A stretch of DNA of 64,000 nucleotides from JBFLYH01 sp964630235 (GCA_964630235.1 CAZVUO010000001.1:1123145-1187144), one strand, 5' to 3'; shown: positions 34,038 through 43,003, counted from the first letter of the stretch. Numbers and translations: made by a program. Notes: generated from the letters alone by a model not told the origin.

Positions 34038-35401
34038 CGCTGGGCAAGGTGGTCAACGCCATCGGCGGCCAGGTGCTGCATGCGCCCCGGAGCCGGAAAA
34101 TTTCCGGCGTGTCCATTGATTCGCGCCAGATCCTTCCGGGGCAGCTGTTCGTGGCCCTGCGCGGCGAGCGGGTGGACGGCCGGGAGTACGCCGCCCTGGC
34201 GGTCGCGGCCGGCGCCGCGGCGGCGATGGTCGAACAACCCCTGCCCAACCTGCCGCAGATCGTTGTGGCCAACACCCGCAAGGCGCTGGGAGACCTGGCC
34301 GGCGCCTACCGCCAGCAATTTCCGGCCCTGCGCCTGGCGGCCATCACCGGCAGCAGCGGCAAGACCATTGTCAAGGAAATGCTGGCGGCCATTCTTGGCC
34401 GGCGCGAAGGCATCCTGGAAAGCCGGGGCAACCACAACAACGACCTGGGGCTGCCCTTGACCTTGCTGCGGTTGACCTCGAAGCTCAAGCTGGGCGTCGT
34501 GGAGATGGGCATGAACGCGCCGGGCGAGATCCGGCGCCTGGCCAAGCTGGCCAAACCGGCGGTGGGCCTCATCACCAATATCGGCGACGCGCATCTGGGT
34601 TGTTTCCGCAGCAAGCAGGCGCTGGTCGCGGCCAAGCTCGAATTGATCGCCGAATTGCCGTCCGACGGCGTGGCGGTCCTGAACGCGGACGATCCGTACC
34701 TGGCCAAGGCCGGACGCAAGCTGAAGCGCGTGGTGTGGTTCGGCCGCGCGCCCCAGGCCCACGTGCGGATCGGGGAGATCACCGTTCGGCTTTCCGGCAC
34801 GCACGTGACCCTGGCGTGCGAGAACGAGAAGCAGCATGTCCGGCTGGGGGTGCTCGGCGCCCATCAAGCCTGGAACGCCGCGGCCGCGGTGGCCGGCGCC
34901 GTGGCGCTGGGCCAGCCTTTTAAGACGGCGTGCCGCGCGCTGGAGGGATTCCACCAGAAAACGCCCATGCGCCTGGAACTCCTGCGCATCGGCCAGCACC
35001 GCGTGCTGAACGACGCCTACAACAGCAACCCCCAATCCGCCGCCAGGGCGCTGGAGCTGCTGGGACAGCTGCCCTCGCCCGGCCGGAAATTTTTTATCGC
35101 GGGCAGCATGCTGGAACTGGGCGCCCAATCCGTCACGGCGCACCACGCCCTCGGCCGGCAGGCCGCCCAGGCCGGGGTGCACGGCCTGATCACGGTCGGC
35201 GAAGAGGCCCGCGGCATCGCCGTGGGCGCGCGCCAGGCCGGAGGGCTGCAGTGGATCGTCAAAATGGATTCGGCCGAAGAAGTGCTTGCGTGCCTCAAAC
35301 CACGCCTCTCCGTGCAGGGCGACCTGATCCTGATCAAAGGGTCGCGCCGGATCGGACTGGAGGCGGTGGTGGAAGAAATGAAACGCTGGTTAAGGCGGTG
35401 A
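34025..35401 (+). CDS. murF: UDP-MurNAc-tripeptide:D-alanyl-D-alanine ligase
   Basis: MurF adds D-Ala-D-Ala to complete the pentapeptide precursor. The 458-residue product shows GVSIDSRQILPGQLFVAL, ATP-loop ITGSSGKTIVKEM, the NHNNDLGLPLTLL block, EMGMNAPGEI, ITNIGDAHL, NADDPYL and the DAYNSNPQS region. ATG at 34025 has GGAGG five bases upstream and overlaps the end of murE. It is followed by a 301-base gap with two repeat elements before mraY. Confidence 0.97.
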   Translation: MEDMTLGKVVNAIGGQVLHAPRSRKISGVSIDSRQILPGQLFVALRGERVDGREYAALAVAAGAAAAMVEQPLPNLPQIVVANTRKALGDLAGAYRQQFPALRLAAITGSSGKTIVKEMLAAILGRREGILESRGNHNNDLGLPLTLLRLTSKLKLGVVEMGMNAPGEIRRLAKLAKPAVGLITNIGDAHLGCFRSKQALVAAKLELIAELPSDGVAVLNADDPYLAKAGRKLKRVVWFGRAPQAHVRIGEITVRLSGTHVTLACENEKQHVRLGVLGAHQAWNAAAAVAGAVALGQPFKTACRALEGFHQKTPMRLELLRIGQHRVLNDAYNSNPQSAARALELLGQLPSPGRKFFIAGSMLELGAQSVTAHHALGRQAAQAGVHGLITVGEEARGIAVGARQAGGLQWIVKMDSAEEVLACLKPRLSVQGDLILIKGSRRIGLEAVVEEMKRWLRR

Positions 35402-35417
35402 TGCCCCTCTCGTAAGA

Positions 35418-35565
35418 GTTGAATGTTGAATGGACGACACGTTTCGACGCCACCTCATCTTCCCTAACGACGCCCGCGCGACGCCGACCCGACGCTGCCG
35501 CCGCCTCGAGACGCCTCCGACGCCGACCACGCCCACGCCGCCGCCGCCCCCATTCAACATTCAAC
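35418..35565. repeat. GC-rich element bounded by 16-bp perfect inverted repeats
   Basis: gttgaatgttgaatgg at 35418-35433 is the exact reverse complement of 35550-35565. The 116 bases between contain many GACGCC/CGACGCC words and a CCGCCGCC run. The arms are themselves direct repeats of TTGAATG. It fills half of the murF-mraY gap and has no plausible coding content. Confidence 0.8.
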
Positions 35566-35581
35566 CCTTATTAGAGGGAAC

Positions 35582-35663
35582 GTCATTGCGAGCCCCCGAA
35601 GGGGGTGTGGCAATCTCGCCTGGCAAGGTCAGATTGCTTCGTCGCACCGCTCCTCGCAATGAC
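35582..35663. repeat. CATTGCGAG-type palindromic intergenic repeat, copy 1
   Basis: gtcattgcgag at 35582-35592 pairs with ctcgcaatgac at 35653-35663. Inside are further paired words (GGCAATCTC and AGATTGCTTCG). A related element lies at 51820-51907. It ends 40 bases before the mraY start and would lie in the transcript if the dcw operon is continuous. Confidence 0.8.
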
Positions 35664-35702
35664 CTAGCTGTCAGGACGTTCACGACCTATCAGGAGGACG
35701 GC

Positions 35703-36788
35703 GTGCTGTATTACCTGCTCTACCCGCTGGCCGAGACCTGGACGGTGTTCAACCTGTTCCGGTACATCACCTTCCGGTCGGTGTACGCGGCGCTGACGGC
35801 CTTTGCCGTGTGTCTGGTGGTCGGCCCGCCGGTGATCCGCTATCTGAAGACCCGGGGCATCGGCCAGAACATCCGCAAGGAAGGCCCGGACCGGCACCAG
35901 CAGAAGGCCGGGACCCCGACCATGGGCGGCCTGATCATCCTGGCGGCCATCGCCAGCAGCCTCCTCCTGTGGGCGCGGTGGGAACAGTCCGGCATCGGCG
36001 TGCTGACCTTCGCCCTGCTGTGGTTTGGGCTGGTCGGGTTCCTGGACGACATGCTCAAGACCCGGCGCCACCAGTCCAAGGGGCTGTTCGCCCGGGCCAA
36101 GCTGGTCCTGCAGCTGGCGGGCAGCGCGCTGATCATGCTCTGGGTCCTGCAGATGGGGCAGAACTGGCCGCTGGCCGCCTGTCTGAACGTGCCCTTTGTC
36201 TCGCAGCCGGTGTGCCTGCCCGTGTGGTTGTATTTCCTGTTCGGCATGCTGGTGATCACCGGCGCGAGCAACGGCGTCAACCTGACGGACGGGCTGGACG
36301 GCCTGGCCATCGGCGCGCTGGCCTTGGTGGCCGGCACGTTCAGCGTCATGAGCTATGTGGTCGCCAACGCCAAATTCGCCGCCTACCTGAAGGTGATTTT
36401 TATCCCCGGGGGAGGGGAACTGACCGTGGTCTGCAGCGCGGTGGTGGGCGCGGCGCTCGGCTTCCTCTGGTTCAACGCCCATCCGGCCGAAGTGTTCATG
36501 GGCGACACCGGTTCCCTGGCTCTGGGCGGGCTGCTGGGCACCATGGCGGTCCTGATCAAACAGGAATTGCTGCTGGTCATCGTGGGGGGCGTTTTCGTGG
36601 CTGAAGTGCTGTCGGTCATGATCCAGGTGACGGTGTTCAAACTGACGAAGAAGCGCGTGTTCCGCATGGCGCCGCTCCACCATCATTTCGAGCTCGCGGG
36701 CTGGTCGGAACCGAAGATCATCACGCGGTTTTGGATCGTGGCGATCCTGCTGGCGGTGTTCACGCTGAGCACGCTGAAATTGCGCTAA
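35703..36788 (+). CDS. mraY: phospho-N-acetylmuramoyl-pentapeptide-transferase
   Basis: MraY transfers phospho-MurNAc-pentapeptide to undecaprenyl phosphate, giving lipid I, at the inner face of the membrane. The 361-residue product has about ten membrane spans and the conserved blocks KEGPDRHQQKAGTPTMGG, LVGFLDDMLK, NGVNLTDGLDGLA, FMGDTGSLALG and APLHHHFELAGW. GTG at 35703 is chosen because AGGAGG at 35692-35697 lies five bases upstream and the protein then has the normal N-terminus (LYYLLYPL); the open frame further upstream runs through the repeat elements and is not coding. Confidence 0.97.
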   Translation: MLYYLLYPLAETWTVFNLFRYITFRSVYAALTAFAVCLVVGPPVIRYLKTRGIGQNIRKEGPDRHQQKAGTPTMGGLIILAAIASSLLLWARWEQSGIGVLTFALLWFGLVGFLDDMLKTRRHQSKGLFARAKLVLQLAGSALIMLWVLQMGQNWPLAACLNVPFVSQPVCLPVWLYFLFGMLVITGASNGVNLTDGLDGLAIGALALVAGTFSVMSYVVANAKFAAYLKVIFIPGGGELTVVCSAVVGAALGFLWFNAHPAEVFMGDTGSLALGGLLGTMAVLIKQELLLVIVGGVFVAEVLSVMIQVTVFKLTKKRVFRMAPLHHHFELAGWSEPKIITRFWIVAILLAVFTLSTLKLR

Positions 36789-36807
36789 GGACGGACGGGA
36801 GGAAAAC

Positions 36808-38196
36808 GTGGTGGAAGTGCAGGGAAAGCGGATCCTGGTGGTCGGCATGGCGCGGAGCGGCCTCGCGGCCGCGGGCCTGCTGTTGAAACACGGGGCCCGC
36901 GTCACGGTCACGGACCAGAAACCGGCTGAAGCGCTGGCCGCGGCCGCGGAACAGCTCCGGAGCATGGGCGCGGCCGTGGAGACCGGCGGCCATCACCCGG
37001 ACAGCGTCAAGGAGGCGGATCTGATCGTGATCTCCCCGGGCGTGCCCACCAGCGTGCCGCTGGTGCGGGAGGCGGAGGAATTGCGCATCCCCGTGATTTC
37101 GGAGCTGGAACTGGGATACCGGTTCTGTCGGGGGCGGGTCGTCGCGGTGACCGGCACCAACGGCAAGACCACCACCGTGCACCTGCTGGCGAAGATCTTC
37201 AGCGACGCGGGCGTGCCGACGGCGCTGGCCGGGAACGTGGGGGTGCCGGTCACCCAGGTGGCCGAGGAAGTGCCGGAAAACGGCGTGGTCGTGCTCGAGG
37301 TCTCCAGCTTCCAATTGGAGACCACGCGGATGTTCAAACCCCGCGCCGCGGCGATTCTCAACATCACCCCCGACCATCTGGACCGCTATCCGCAAATGCA
37401 GGCGTACGTGGAGGCCAAGGCGCGCATCATGCGCAACCAGGATCCGCAGGATTTCCTGGTTTTGAACGGCGACGACAAATATACGCCGCTTCTGTCCACT
37501 CAGGCGCAGGCGCGGTTGCTGACGTTTTCCCGGTTCCGGCCTCCGGAGATCGAAGGCACCTGGATCGAAAAAGGCATCCTGCAGTACCGGGTGTTCGGCC
37601 TCGGGCAGGGGGAGCTGCTGCTGGCCGACGAACTGCTCATTCCCGGCCCGCACAACCAGGAGAACGCCCTGGCCGCCGCCGCGCTGGCGTTGAGCCAAGG
37701 GGTGAAGCCGGCCAGCCTGGCGAAGAGCCTGCGGGAGTTTCGGAGCGTGCCCCACCGCCTTGAACCGGTGGCGCTGGTCGGCGGCGTGAGGTACGTCAAC
37801 GACTCCAAAGGCACGAATGTGGACGCGGTCTCCAAGGCCCTGCAGAGTTACCAGGCGCCGCTGGTGCTGCTGCTGGGCGGCCGCGACAAAAACGGCGACT
37901 TTACCGCGCTGCGCGAACTGATCACGCAGCGGGTCCGGGCCGTGGTGGTCATGGGCGAGGCGGCGGATAAAATCGCCAAACAGATCCAGGGCACGGTGCC
38001 CGTCCACGCCGCGGAGCGCATGGAGCCGGCGGTGCGGACCGCCGCTTCCCTGGCCCGGGAAGGGGACATCGTGCTGCTGTCGCCGGGTTGCGCCAGCTTC
38101 GACCAGTTCGCCAATTATGAAGAACGCGGCGAGGCGTTCAAGTCCGTGGTGCGGAAGCTGGAGCAGGAAACCGGCGAAGGAAATGCCGCGCCATGA
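36808..38196 (+). CDS. murD: UDP-MurNAc-L-alanine:D-glutamate ligase
   Basis: MurD adds D-glutamate to UDP-MurNAc-L-Ala. The 462-residue product has an N-terminal Rossmann part (RILVVGMARSGLAAA), SPGVPTSVPLV, the ATP loop VTGTNGKTTTVHL at about residue 116, GNVGVPV, LEVSSFQLE, ITPDHLDRY, and VNDSKGTNVDAV. GTG at 36808 has GGGAGG five bases upstream. The stop overlaps the ftsW start (ATGA). Confidence 0.97.
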   Translation: MVEVQGKRILVVGMARSGLAAAGLLLKHGARVTVTDQKPAEALAAAAEQLRSMGAAVETGGHHPDSVKEADLIVISPGVPTSVPLVREAEELRIPVISELELGYRFCRGRVVAVTGTNGKTTTVHLLAKIFSDAGVPTALAGNVGVPVTQVAEEVPENGVVVLEVSSFQLETTRMFKPRAAAILNITPDHLDRYPQMQAYVEAKARIMRNQDPQDFLVLNGDDKYTPLLSTQAQARLLTFSRFRPPEIEGTWIEKGILQYRVFGLGQGELLLADELLIPGPHNQENALAAAALALSQGVKPASLAKSLREFRSVPHRLEPVALVGGVRYVNDSKGTNVDAVSKALQSYQAPLVLLLGGRDKNGDFTALRELITQRVRAVVVMGEAADKIAKQIQGTVPVHAAERMEPAVRTAASLAREGDIVLLSPGCASFDQFANYEERGEAFKSVVRKLEQETGEGNAAP

Positions 38197-39311
38197 CCGC
38201 GAAAGCCGGCGCCTGGGGCAATGTGGACGTCACGCTGCTGGCCCTGACCACGGTGTTGGTGGGGTTTGGCCTGATCATGGTCTATTCCGCCTCCAGCATC
38301 CTGGCCATGAAGGCTTACGGCGACTTCTATTATTTCATCAAACGCCAGCTGTTGTGGGCGGTGCTGGGATTCGGGGCGCTCTGGCTGCTCGCCCAGTACC
38401 CGTATCCGCGGCTGCGGCCGTGGGTGAAGCCGGTCCTGCTGGTTTGCGGACTGTGCCTGGTGGCCGTGCTGTTTTTCCCGGTGGGCAAAACCGCCGGCGG
38501 CGCCCGCCGCTGGCTGGCTCTGGGCCCGCTCTCGTTCCAGCCGGCGGAACTGCTCAAGATCGCGGTCGTGCTGTATCTCGCGGACGCGCTGGCGCGCAAG
38601 GAGGGCAAGCTGGGCTCGTGGACCGAAGGGTTCCTGCCGCCGCTGCTGGTGGTGGCGGGGTTCGCGGGATTGCTGCTGCTTCAGCCGGACCTGGGAACCG
38701 CGGTGATCCTGGTGGCCGTGAGCCTGGCCCTGATGTACGCGGCCGGGGTGCGGTTCGCCCATTTGCTGTCGCTCCTGCTCCTGGCGCTGCCCGTGGTGTT
38801 TTATTTGATCTTTCAGGTGGATTACCGGCGCCGGCGGCTGGACGCTTTTCTTGATCCCTGGCAGGAGCCGCTCGGCAAGGGGTTCCAGGTCATCCAGTCG
38901 TTCCTGGCCCTGGGCAGCGGCGGGCTGTGGGGGAGGGGTCTGGGCGAAAGCCAGCAAAAATTGTTTTACCTGCCGGCGCCGCACACGGATTTTATTTTCA
39001 GCATCGTGGGCGAGGAACTGGGATTCGCGGGAGCTTTCGGTCTGCTGCTGCTGTTTGGTTTCTTGATCTGGAAAAGTTTCAGCATCGCCCGGCGCTGCCC
39101 GGACCAATTCGGGAAACTCCTGGCCGGAGGATTGGCGCTGATGTTCAGTCTGCAGGTCGTGGTCAACCTGGGCGTGGCCACCGGGCTGTTTCCCACCAAG
39201 GGGACTCCGCTGCCGCTGATCTCGACCGGAGGATCGTCCCTGTTTTTCACGCTGGCGGGCATCGGCATTCTCCTGTCCGTGTCGCGCACCCTGCCGGAGG
39301 AACCCGGCTGA
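38193..39311 (+). CDS. ftsW: peptidoglycan glycosyltransferase FtsW
   Basis: FtsW is the SEDS-family glycosyltransferase that polymerises lipid II at the septum with FtsI. The 372-residue product has about ten membrane spans and the SEDS blocks MVYSASS, GGARRWLALGPLSFQPAELLK, LLQPDLGTAVIL, GFQVIQS..LGSGGLWGRGLG with QQKLFYLPAPHTDFIFSI, and a C-terminal GVATGLFPTKGTPLPLIS. Starts within the murD stop and its own stop overlaps the murG ATG (TGATG). Confidence 0.96.
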   Translation: MTAKAGAWGNVDVTLLALTTVLVGFGLIMVYSASSILAMKAYGDFYYFIKRQLLWAVLGFGALWLLAQYPYPRLRPWVKPVLLVCGLCLVAVLFFPVGKTAGGARRWLALGPLSFQPAELLKIAVVLYLADALARKEGKLGSWTEGFLPPLLVVAGFAGLLLLQPDLGTAVILVAVSLALMYAAGVRFAHLLSLLLLALPVVFYLIFQVDYRRRRLDAFLDPWQEPLGKGFQVIQSFLALGSGGLWGRGLGESQQKLFYLPAPHTDFIFSIVGEELGFAGAFGLLLLFGFLIWKSFSIARRCPDQFGKLLAGGLALMFSLQVVVNLGVATGLFPTKGTPLPLISTGGSSLFFTLAGIGILLSVSRTLPEEPG

Positions 39312-40423
39312 TGGCCAGGGTGACGACGTTTGGAATTTGCGGAGGCGGGACCGGCGGCCATATCTTTCCGGCGCTGGCCGTGATCCAGGCACTGAGGCGG
39401 GAGGACCCGGACGTGCCGCTGTGCTACTTTGGGCGCGCGGGGGGCAGGGAGGCGGAACTGGCGGCCGCGCAGAAAATCCCCTTTTGCGGGCTTGCGCTCA
39501 GCGGGCTGGAACGGCGCCTGACCTGGAAAAACGTCAAGACCTTCTGGCAGGCCTCGCGGGGTTTCGGGCAGGCGCGCCAGGAGCTGCGGCGCTTGAACGT
39601 GCGGGTGGTTCTGGGCACGGGCGGCTATGTCTGCGGCCCGGTCATGATGGCTGCGGTCAGTTTGAGGCTGCCGACCATCATTCACGAGAGTAATTTGATC
39701 CCCGGCCTGGCCAACCGCCTGGCTGGGGCCTGGGCGACCAAAGTGTGCCTGAATTATTCCCAGGCGGCCGAATATTTTCCGGCGGAACGGGTGATGGTCA
39801 CCGGCTTTCCCCTGCGTGAAGGCCTGAACGTGCCGACCCGGACCGAAGGCTGTCTGGCATACGGGCTGGATCCCGGGAAACCGGTGCTGTTCATCTTCCC
39901 CGGCTCGGCCGGCGCGCACCGCATCAACCTGGCGGTGGCCGAAGCCCTGCCGGGCCTGAAGCACCGCTGGCCGGACCTGCAGGTTCTGTGGATGACCGGC
40001 GAGGCGGACCTGGAATTGGCCAAGGCCGCGGTGGCGCGGTCCGCGCTCGCGGGCGCGGTGCACGCGTTCATCACGGCGGTACCCGAAGCCTACGCGGCCG
40101 CGGATCTGGCGCTGGCCCGCGCCGGCGCCGGAACCGTGGCGGAGCTGTCGGCCACCGGCACCCCGGCCCTGCTGGTGCCGTATCCTCACGCCACGGCCAA
40201 CCATCAGCTGCACAACGCGCAGCTGATGCAGAAATTCGGCGCGGCCGAGGTGCTGTTGGACCAGGACGTCAGCGTCCGGAACATGCTCGCCCGGCTGCTG
40301 CGCGCCATGAAACGGCTGTCGTTCATGCGGGAGTGCGCCGCGGTGCTCGCGGCCGACTACCCCAAGCACGCGTCCCAGGTTCTGGCGCGCCTGATGATCA
40401 AACTGGCGCTCAAGGCCAGGTGA
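39311..40423 (+). CDS. murG: UDP-GlcNAc:lipid I N-acetylglucosaminyltransferase
   Basis: MurG, a peripheral GT28 enzyme, adds GlcNAc to lipid I to form lipid II. The 370-residue product has the glycine-rich CGGGTGGHIFPALAV, VLGTGGYVCGPVMMAA, IIHESNLIPGLANR, FPGSAGAHRIN (where GGSQGA is usual), and ARAGAGTVAELSATGTPALLVPYPHA. ATG at 39311 overlaps the ftsW stop; the open frame extends upstream but this start matches the family. Its stop is followed by a palindromic repeat before murC. Confidence 0.96.
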   Translation: MARVTTFGICGGGTGGHIFPALAVIQALRREDPDVPLCYFGRAGGREAELAAAQKIPFCGLALSGLERRLTWKNVKTFWQASRGFGQARQELRRLNVRVVLGTGGYVCGPVMMAAVSLRLPTIIHESNLIPGLANRLAGAWATKVCLNYSQAAEYFPAERVMVTGFPLREGLNVPTRTEGCLAYGLDPGKPVLFIFPGSAGAHRINLAVAEALPGLKHRWPDLQVLWMTGEADLELAKAAVARSALAGAVHAFITAVPEAYAAADLALARAGAGTVAELSATGTPALLVPYPHATANHQLHNAQLMQKFGAAEVLLDQDVSVRNMLARLLRAMKRLSFMRECAAVLAADYPKHASQVLARLMIKLALKAR

Positions 40424-40447
40424 AGGCGCGCCAAACCTGAAGGGTTC

Positions 40448-40521
40448 GTAGGGGCGGCCCTGCGTGGCCGCCCGAATGGCGGCGAAAAGGCGAATGGGCG
40501 ACCACGCAGGGTCGCCCCTAC
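40448..40521. repeat. 26-bp inverted repeat between murG and murC
   Basis: The arm at 40448-40473 (starting gtaggggcggccctgcg) pairs with 40496-40521 with only two mismatches, both G-U compatible in one RNA strand; the loop is 22 bases. It lacks a T tract, so it is not a standard terminator. This GTAGGGGCG...CGCCCCTAC design resembles dispersed bacterial intergenic palindromes. Confidence 0.8.
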
Positions 40522-40543
40522 TTAAAGGAAGGAAGTACCGAGC

Positions 40544-41944
40544 ATGCGCACGAAGCAGTCCATCCATTTCGTCGGCATCGGCGGCGCGGGCATGAGCGGC
40601 ATCGCCGAGGTCCTGCTCAACCTGGGGTACCGGGTTTCGGGCTCGGACCTGAAGGCGTCCGATGCCACGCGCCGGCTCCAGCGGCTGGGGGCCGCGGTGC
40701 GCATCGGCCACCGGGCGGACAATCTGCCCGAGCACGTGGACCTGGTGGTGGTTTCCAATGCCGTGCCGGACACCAACGTCGAACTCGTGGCGGCGCGCGA
40801 CCGCCGCCTGGCCGTCATGCCGCGGGCCCAGGTGCTGAACGACCTCATGCGCCTGAAACAGGGGCTGGCGATCGCCGGCACGCACGGCAAGACCACGACC
40901 ACCTCCATGCTGGCCTGGATCCTGGCCCGGGCGGGCTGGGACCCCACGCTGGTGATCGGCGGCGTGCTCAACAACCTCAAGCAGGGCGCCCGGCGGGGCC
41001 GCGGCGACTACTTCGTGGTGGAAGCCTGCGAGGCGTTCGCTTCCTTCCTGCACCTGTTTCCCGTGGCCGTGGCCGTGACCAATGTGGACGACGATCACCT
41101 GGAGAACTACGGGTCCCGCTCAGCGCTGGACGAGGCGTTCCTGGCGTTCATCAACCGGGTGCCGTTCTGGGGCTTCGCGGTTCTGAACGCCGATGATCCG
41201 GGCATCCGCGCGCTGCTGCCACGGGTCACCAGCCGCAAGATCATGTTCGGGTTCGGCCCGGAAGCGGAGGTGCGCGCCGAGGCGCTGGTGGTGGAACAGC
41301 GGCGGCAGAGTTTTCTTCTGGTGCGCCGCGGCCGGCGGCTCGGCCGCGTCCAGCTCAACCAGCCCGGCCGCTTCAACGTGTCCAACGCCCTGGCCGCGGC
41401 CGCCATGGCCCTGGAACTCGGCATTCCGTTCACCGCCATCCAGTCGGCCCTGGCCGGCTTCACCGGCGTCCGGCGGCGTTTTGAGCGCACGGGAGAGGTT
41501 CAGGGGGCCCTGGTGGTTGATGACTATGCCCACCACCCGACCGAGGTGGCGGCCACGCTGGCGGCGGCCCGGTCACTGAATCCGGGACGCCTGCTGGCCG
41601 TGTTTCAGCCCCATTTGTTCTCCCGCACCCAGCGCCTGTACAAGGAATTCGCCCGCGCCCTGCTGCTCGCCGACCGGATTTATCTCGCGGACATTTATCC
41701 CGCGCGGGAGCGGCCCCTGCCGGGCGTCACGGCCCAGCTGATCGCGGACCAGCTGCGGCTGGAAGGCCGGCCGGTGGATGCCGGCCCCGCGTCCCTGGCC
41801 GTGCTGCAGAAAAAGCTGAAAGCCGACCTGCGCCAGGGGGATCTGCTGGTGACCTTGGGGGCTGGTGATGTCTGGCAGCTGGGCCGGGCCCTGGTGGTAA
41901 CCAAGAAGAGGGGCGGCGTCCGGCGCCGCGGGAGCGGAACGTGA
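40544..41944 (+). CDS. murC: UDP-N-acetylmuramate:L-alanine ligase
   Basis: MurC adds L-alanine, the first stem residue, to UDP-MurNAc. The 466-residue product has HFVGIGGAGMSGIAEVL, GSDLKASDAT, the ATP loop IAGTHGKTTTTSM, EACEAFASFL (the family's usual EADESD is altered here), VTNVDDDHLENY, GRFNVSNALAA, VDDYAHHPTEV and FQPHLFSRT. A purine-rich AAGGAAGGAAG precedes the ATG by eight bases. The stop overlaps the ddl GTG. MurB, usually next, is absent. Confidence 0.96.
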   Translation: MRTKQSIHFVGIGGAGMSGIAEVLLNLGYRVSGSDLKASDATRRLQRLGAAVRIGHRADNLPEHVDLVVVSNAVPDTNVELVAARDRRLAVMPRAQVLNDLMRLKQGLAIAGTHGKTTTTSMLAWILARAGWDPTLVIGGVLNNLKQGARRGRGDYFVVEACEAFASFLHLFPVAVAVTNVDDDHLENYGSRSALDEAFLAFINRVPFWGFAVLNADDPGIRALLPRVTSRKIMFGFGPEAEVRAEALVVEQRRQSFLLVRRGRRLGRVQLNQPGRFNVSNALAAAAMALELGIPFTAIQSALAGFTGVRRRFERTGEVQGALVVDDYAHHPTEVAATLAAARSLNPGRLLAVFQPHLFSRTQRLYKEFARALLLADRIYLADIYPARERPLPGVTAQLIADQLRLEGRPVDAGPASLAVLQKKLKADLRQGDLLVTLGAGDVWQLGRALVVTKKRGGVRRRGSGT

Positions 41945-42900
41945 ACCCCGCCGCCTCTCTCCGCATCCCGTCCGTGCCGGACCTGCGCCGCCGCCTGGGG
42001 CGCCGCCGCGTGGCCGTCCTCATGGGCGGACGCTCGGCCGAGCGCGAAATCTCGCTTCTCTCCGGGCAGGCGGTTTTGAAAGCCCTGCGCGAGCTGGGCG
42101 TGCAGGCCGTCGGCCTGGACCTGAAGCGCCCGCAGGACCTCCTGCGGGTCGCGCGGATCAAGCCGGCGGCGGCCGTGCTCTGCCTGCACGGGCCGGGCGG
42201 CGAGGACGGCAAAGTGCAGGGCTGGCTGGAATGGATGGAGATCCCGCATACGGATTCGAACGTATTGGCCTCGGCCCTGGCCATGAACAAATACCGCGCC
42301 AAATGGGTCCTCGAGCAGGCCGGGGTGCCGACCGCGCCCGGGGTCCTGCTCGCCCCCGGCGACCGGAGCCTGCCGCGGGGGATGCGCCTGCCGGTGGTGG
42401 TCAAACCCAACGCGCAAGGCTCGGCCATCGGCGTGTCCATCGTGAAAACCGCGGCCGCTTTCCCGAAAGCCGTGGCGCGCGCGCGCCGCTTCGGTCCGGA
42501 CGTGCTGGTCGAGCGGTTCATTGCCGGCCGGGAACTCTCGGTCGGCGTGGTGGCCGGCCAGGCGCTGGCCGTGATCGAGATCAAGCCGAAAAAGGAGTTT
42601 TACGACTACGAAGCCAAGTACGTGGCCGGCATGTCTGAACATATTTTACCGGCGCGGCTGCCGCGCTCCTGGACCCGCCGCGCCCAGGCCCTGGCCGTGG
42701 CGAGCCACCGCGCCCTCGGGTGCCGGGGCGCCACGCGGGTGGATCTGATCGCGGATCCCGCCGGGCGCATGGTGGTGTTGGAGGTCAATACCATCCCCGG
42801 CATGACCGCGACCAGCCTTCTGCCCGAGGCCGCGCGGCACGCGGGCATCGGATTTGGACAGCTGGTCTTGTGGCTGATCGCGGACGCCATAGGAGCCTGA
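41941..42900 (+). CDS. ddl: D-alanine:D-alanine ligase
   Basis: Ddl makes the D-Ala-D-Ala dipeptide used by MurF. The 319-residue ATP-grasp protein has VLMGGRSAEREISLLSG, LHGPGGEDGKVQG, MNKYRAKWVLEQAGVPT, VVVKPNAQGSAIGV, EFYDYEAKY (the tyrosine-containing loop typical of D-Ala-selective enzymes), RVDLI and EVNTIPGMTATSL. GTG at 41941 overlaps the murC stop by four bases. The stop codon lies inside a perfect 19-bp hairpin. Confidence 0.95.
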   Translation: MNPAASLRIPSVPDLRRRLGRRRVAVLMGGRSAEREISLLSGQAVLKALRELGVQAVGLDLKRPQDLLRVARIKPAAAVLCLHGPGGEDGKVQGWLEWMEIPHTDSNVLASALAMNKYRAKWVLEQAGVPTAPGVLLAPGDRSLPRGMRLPVVVKPNAQGSAIGVSIVKTAAAFPKAVARARRFGPDVLVERFIAGRELSVGVVAGQALAVIEIKPKKEFYDYEAKYVAGMSEHILPARLPRSWTRRAQALAVASHRALGCRGATRVDLIADPAGRMVVLEVNTIPGMTATSLLPEAARHAGIGFGQLVLWLIADAIGA

Positions 42901-42932
42901 GCAATGAATCACGGATTCATTGCTCAGGCTCC
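42892..42932. repeat. perfect 19-bp hairpin across the ddl stop codon
   Basis: 42892-42910 and 42914-42932 are exact reverse complements with loop ACG. The last nine bases of ddl are in the left arm. No T tract follows. It could stop reverse exonucleases or modulate ftsQ expression; that is inference. Confidence 0.85.
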
Positions 42933-42936
42933 GGAG

Positions 42937-43003
42937 CAATTGAGCATTCAGCAATCGAGCAATAGCAAGAAGCAATTGCGGTCTATTGTCTATTGCTCAA
43001 TTG
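42937..43003. repeat. AGCAAT-word repeat cluster upstream of ftsQ
   Basis: caattgagca (42937-42946) and tgctcaattg (42994-43003) form an inverted pair; between them GAGCAAT, AGCAATAG and AGCAATTG words recur. It follows the ddl hairpin directly and shares its GAGCAAT word, so the whole stretch 42892-43003 may be one element. Confidence 0.6.

Noticed and set aside
35430..35702. N-terminal extension of MraY from an upstream ATG
   Set aside because: It would be read through two repeat elements, is proline- and arginine-rich, and a good ribosome-binding site precedes GTG at 35703.
40440..40530. CRISPR-like repeat
   Set aside because: It is one inverted pair without repeated units and spacers.
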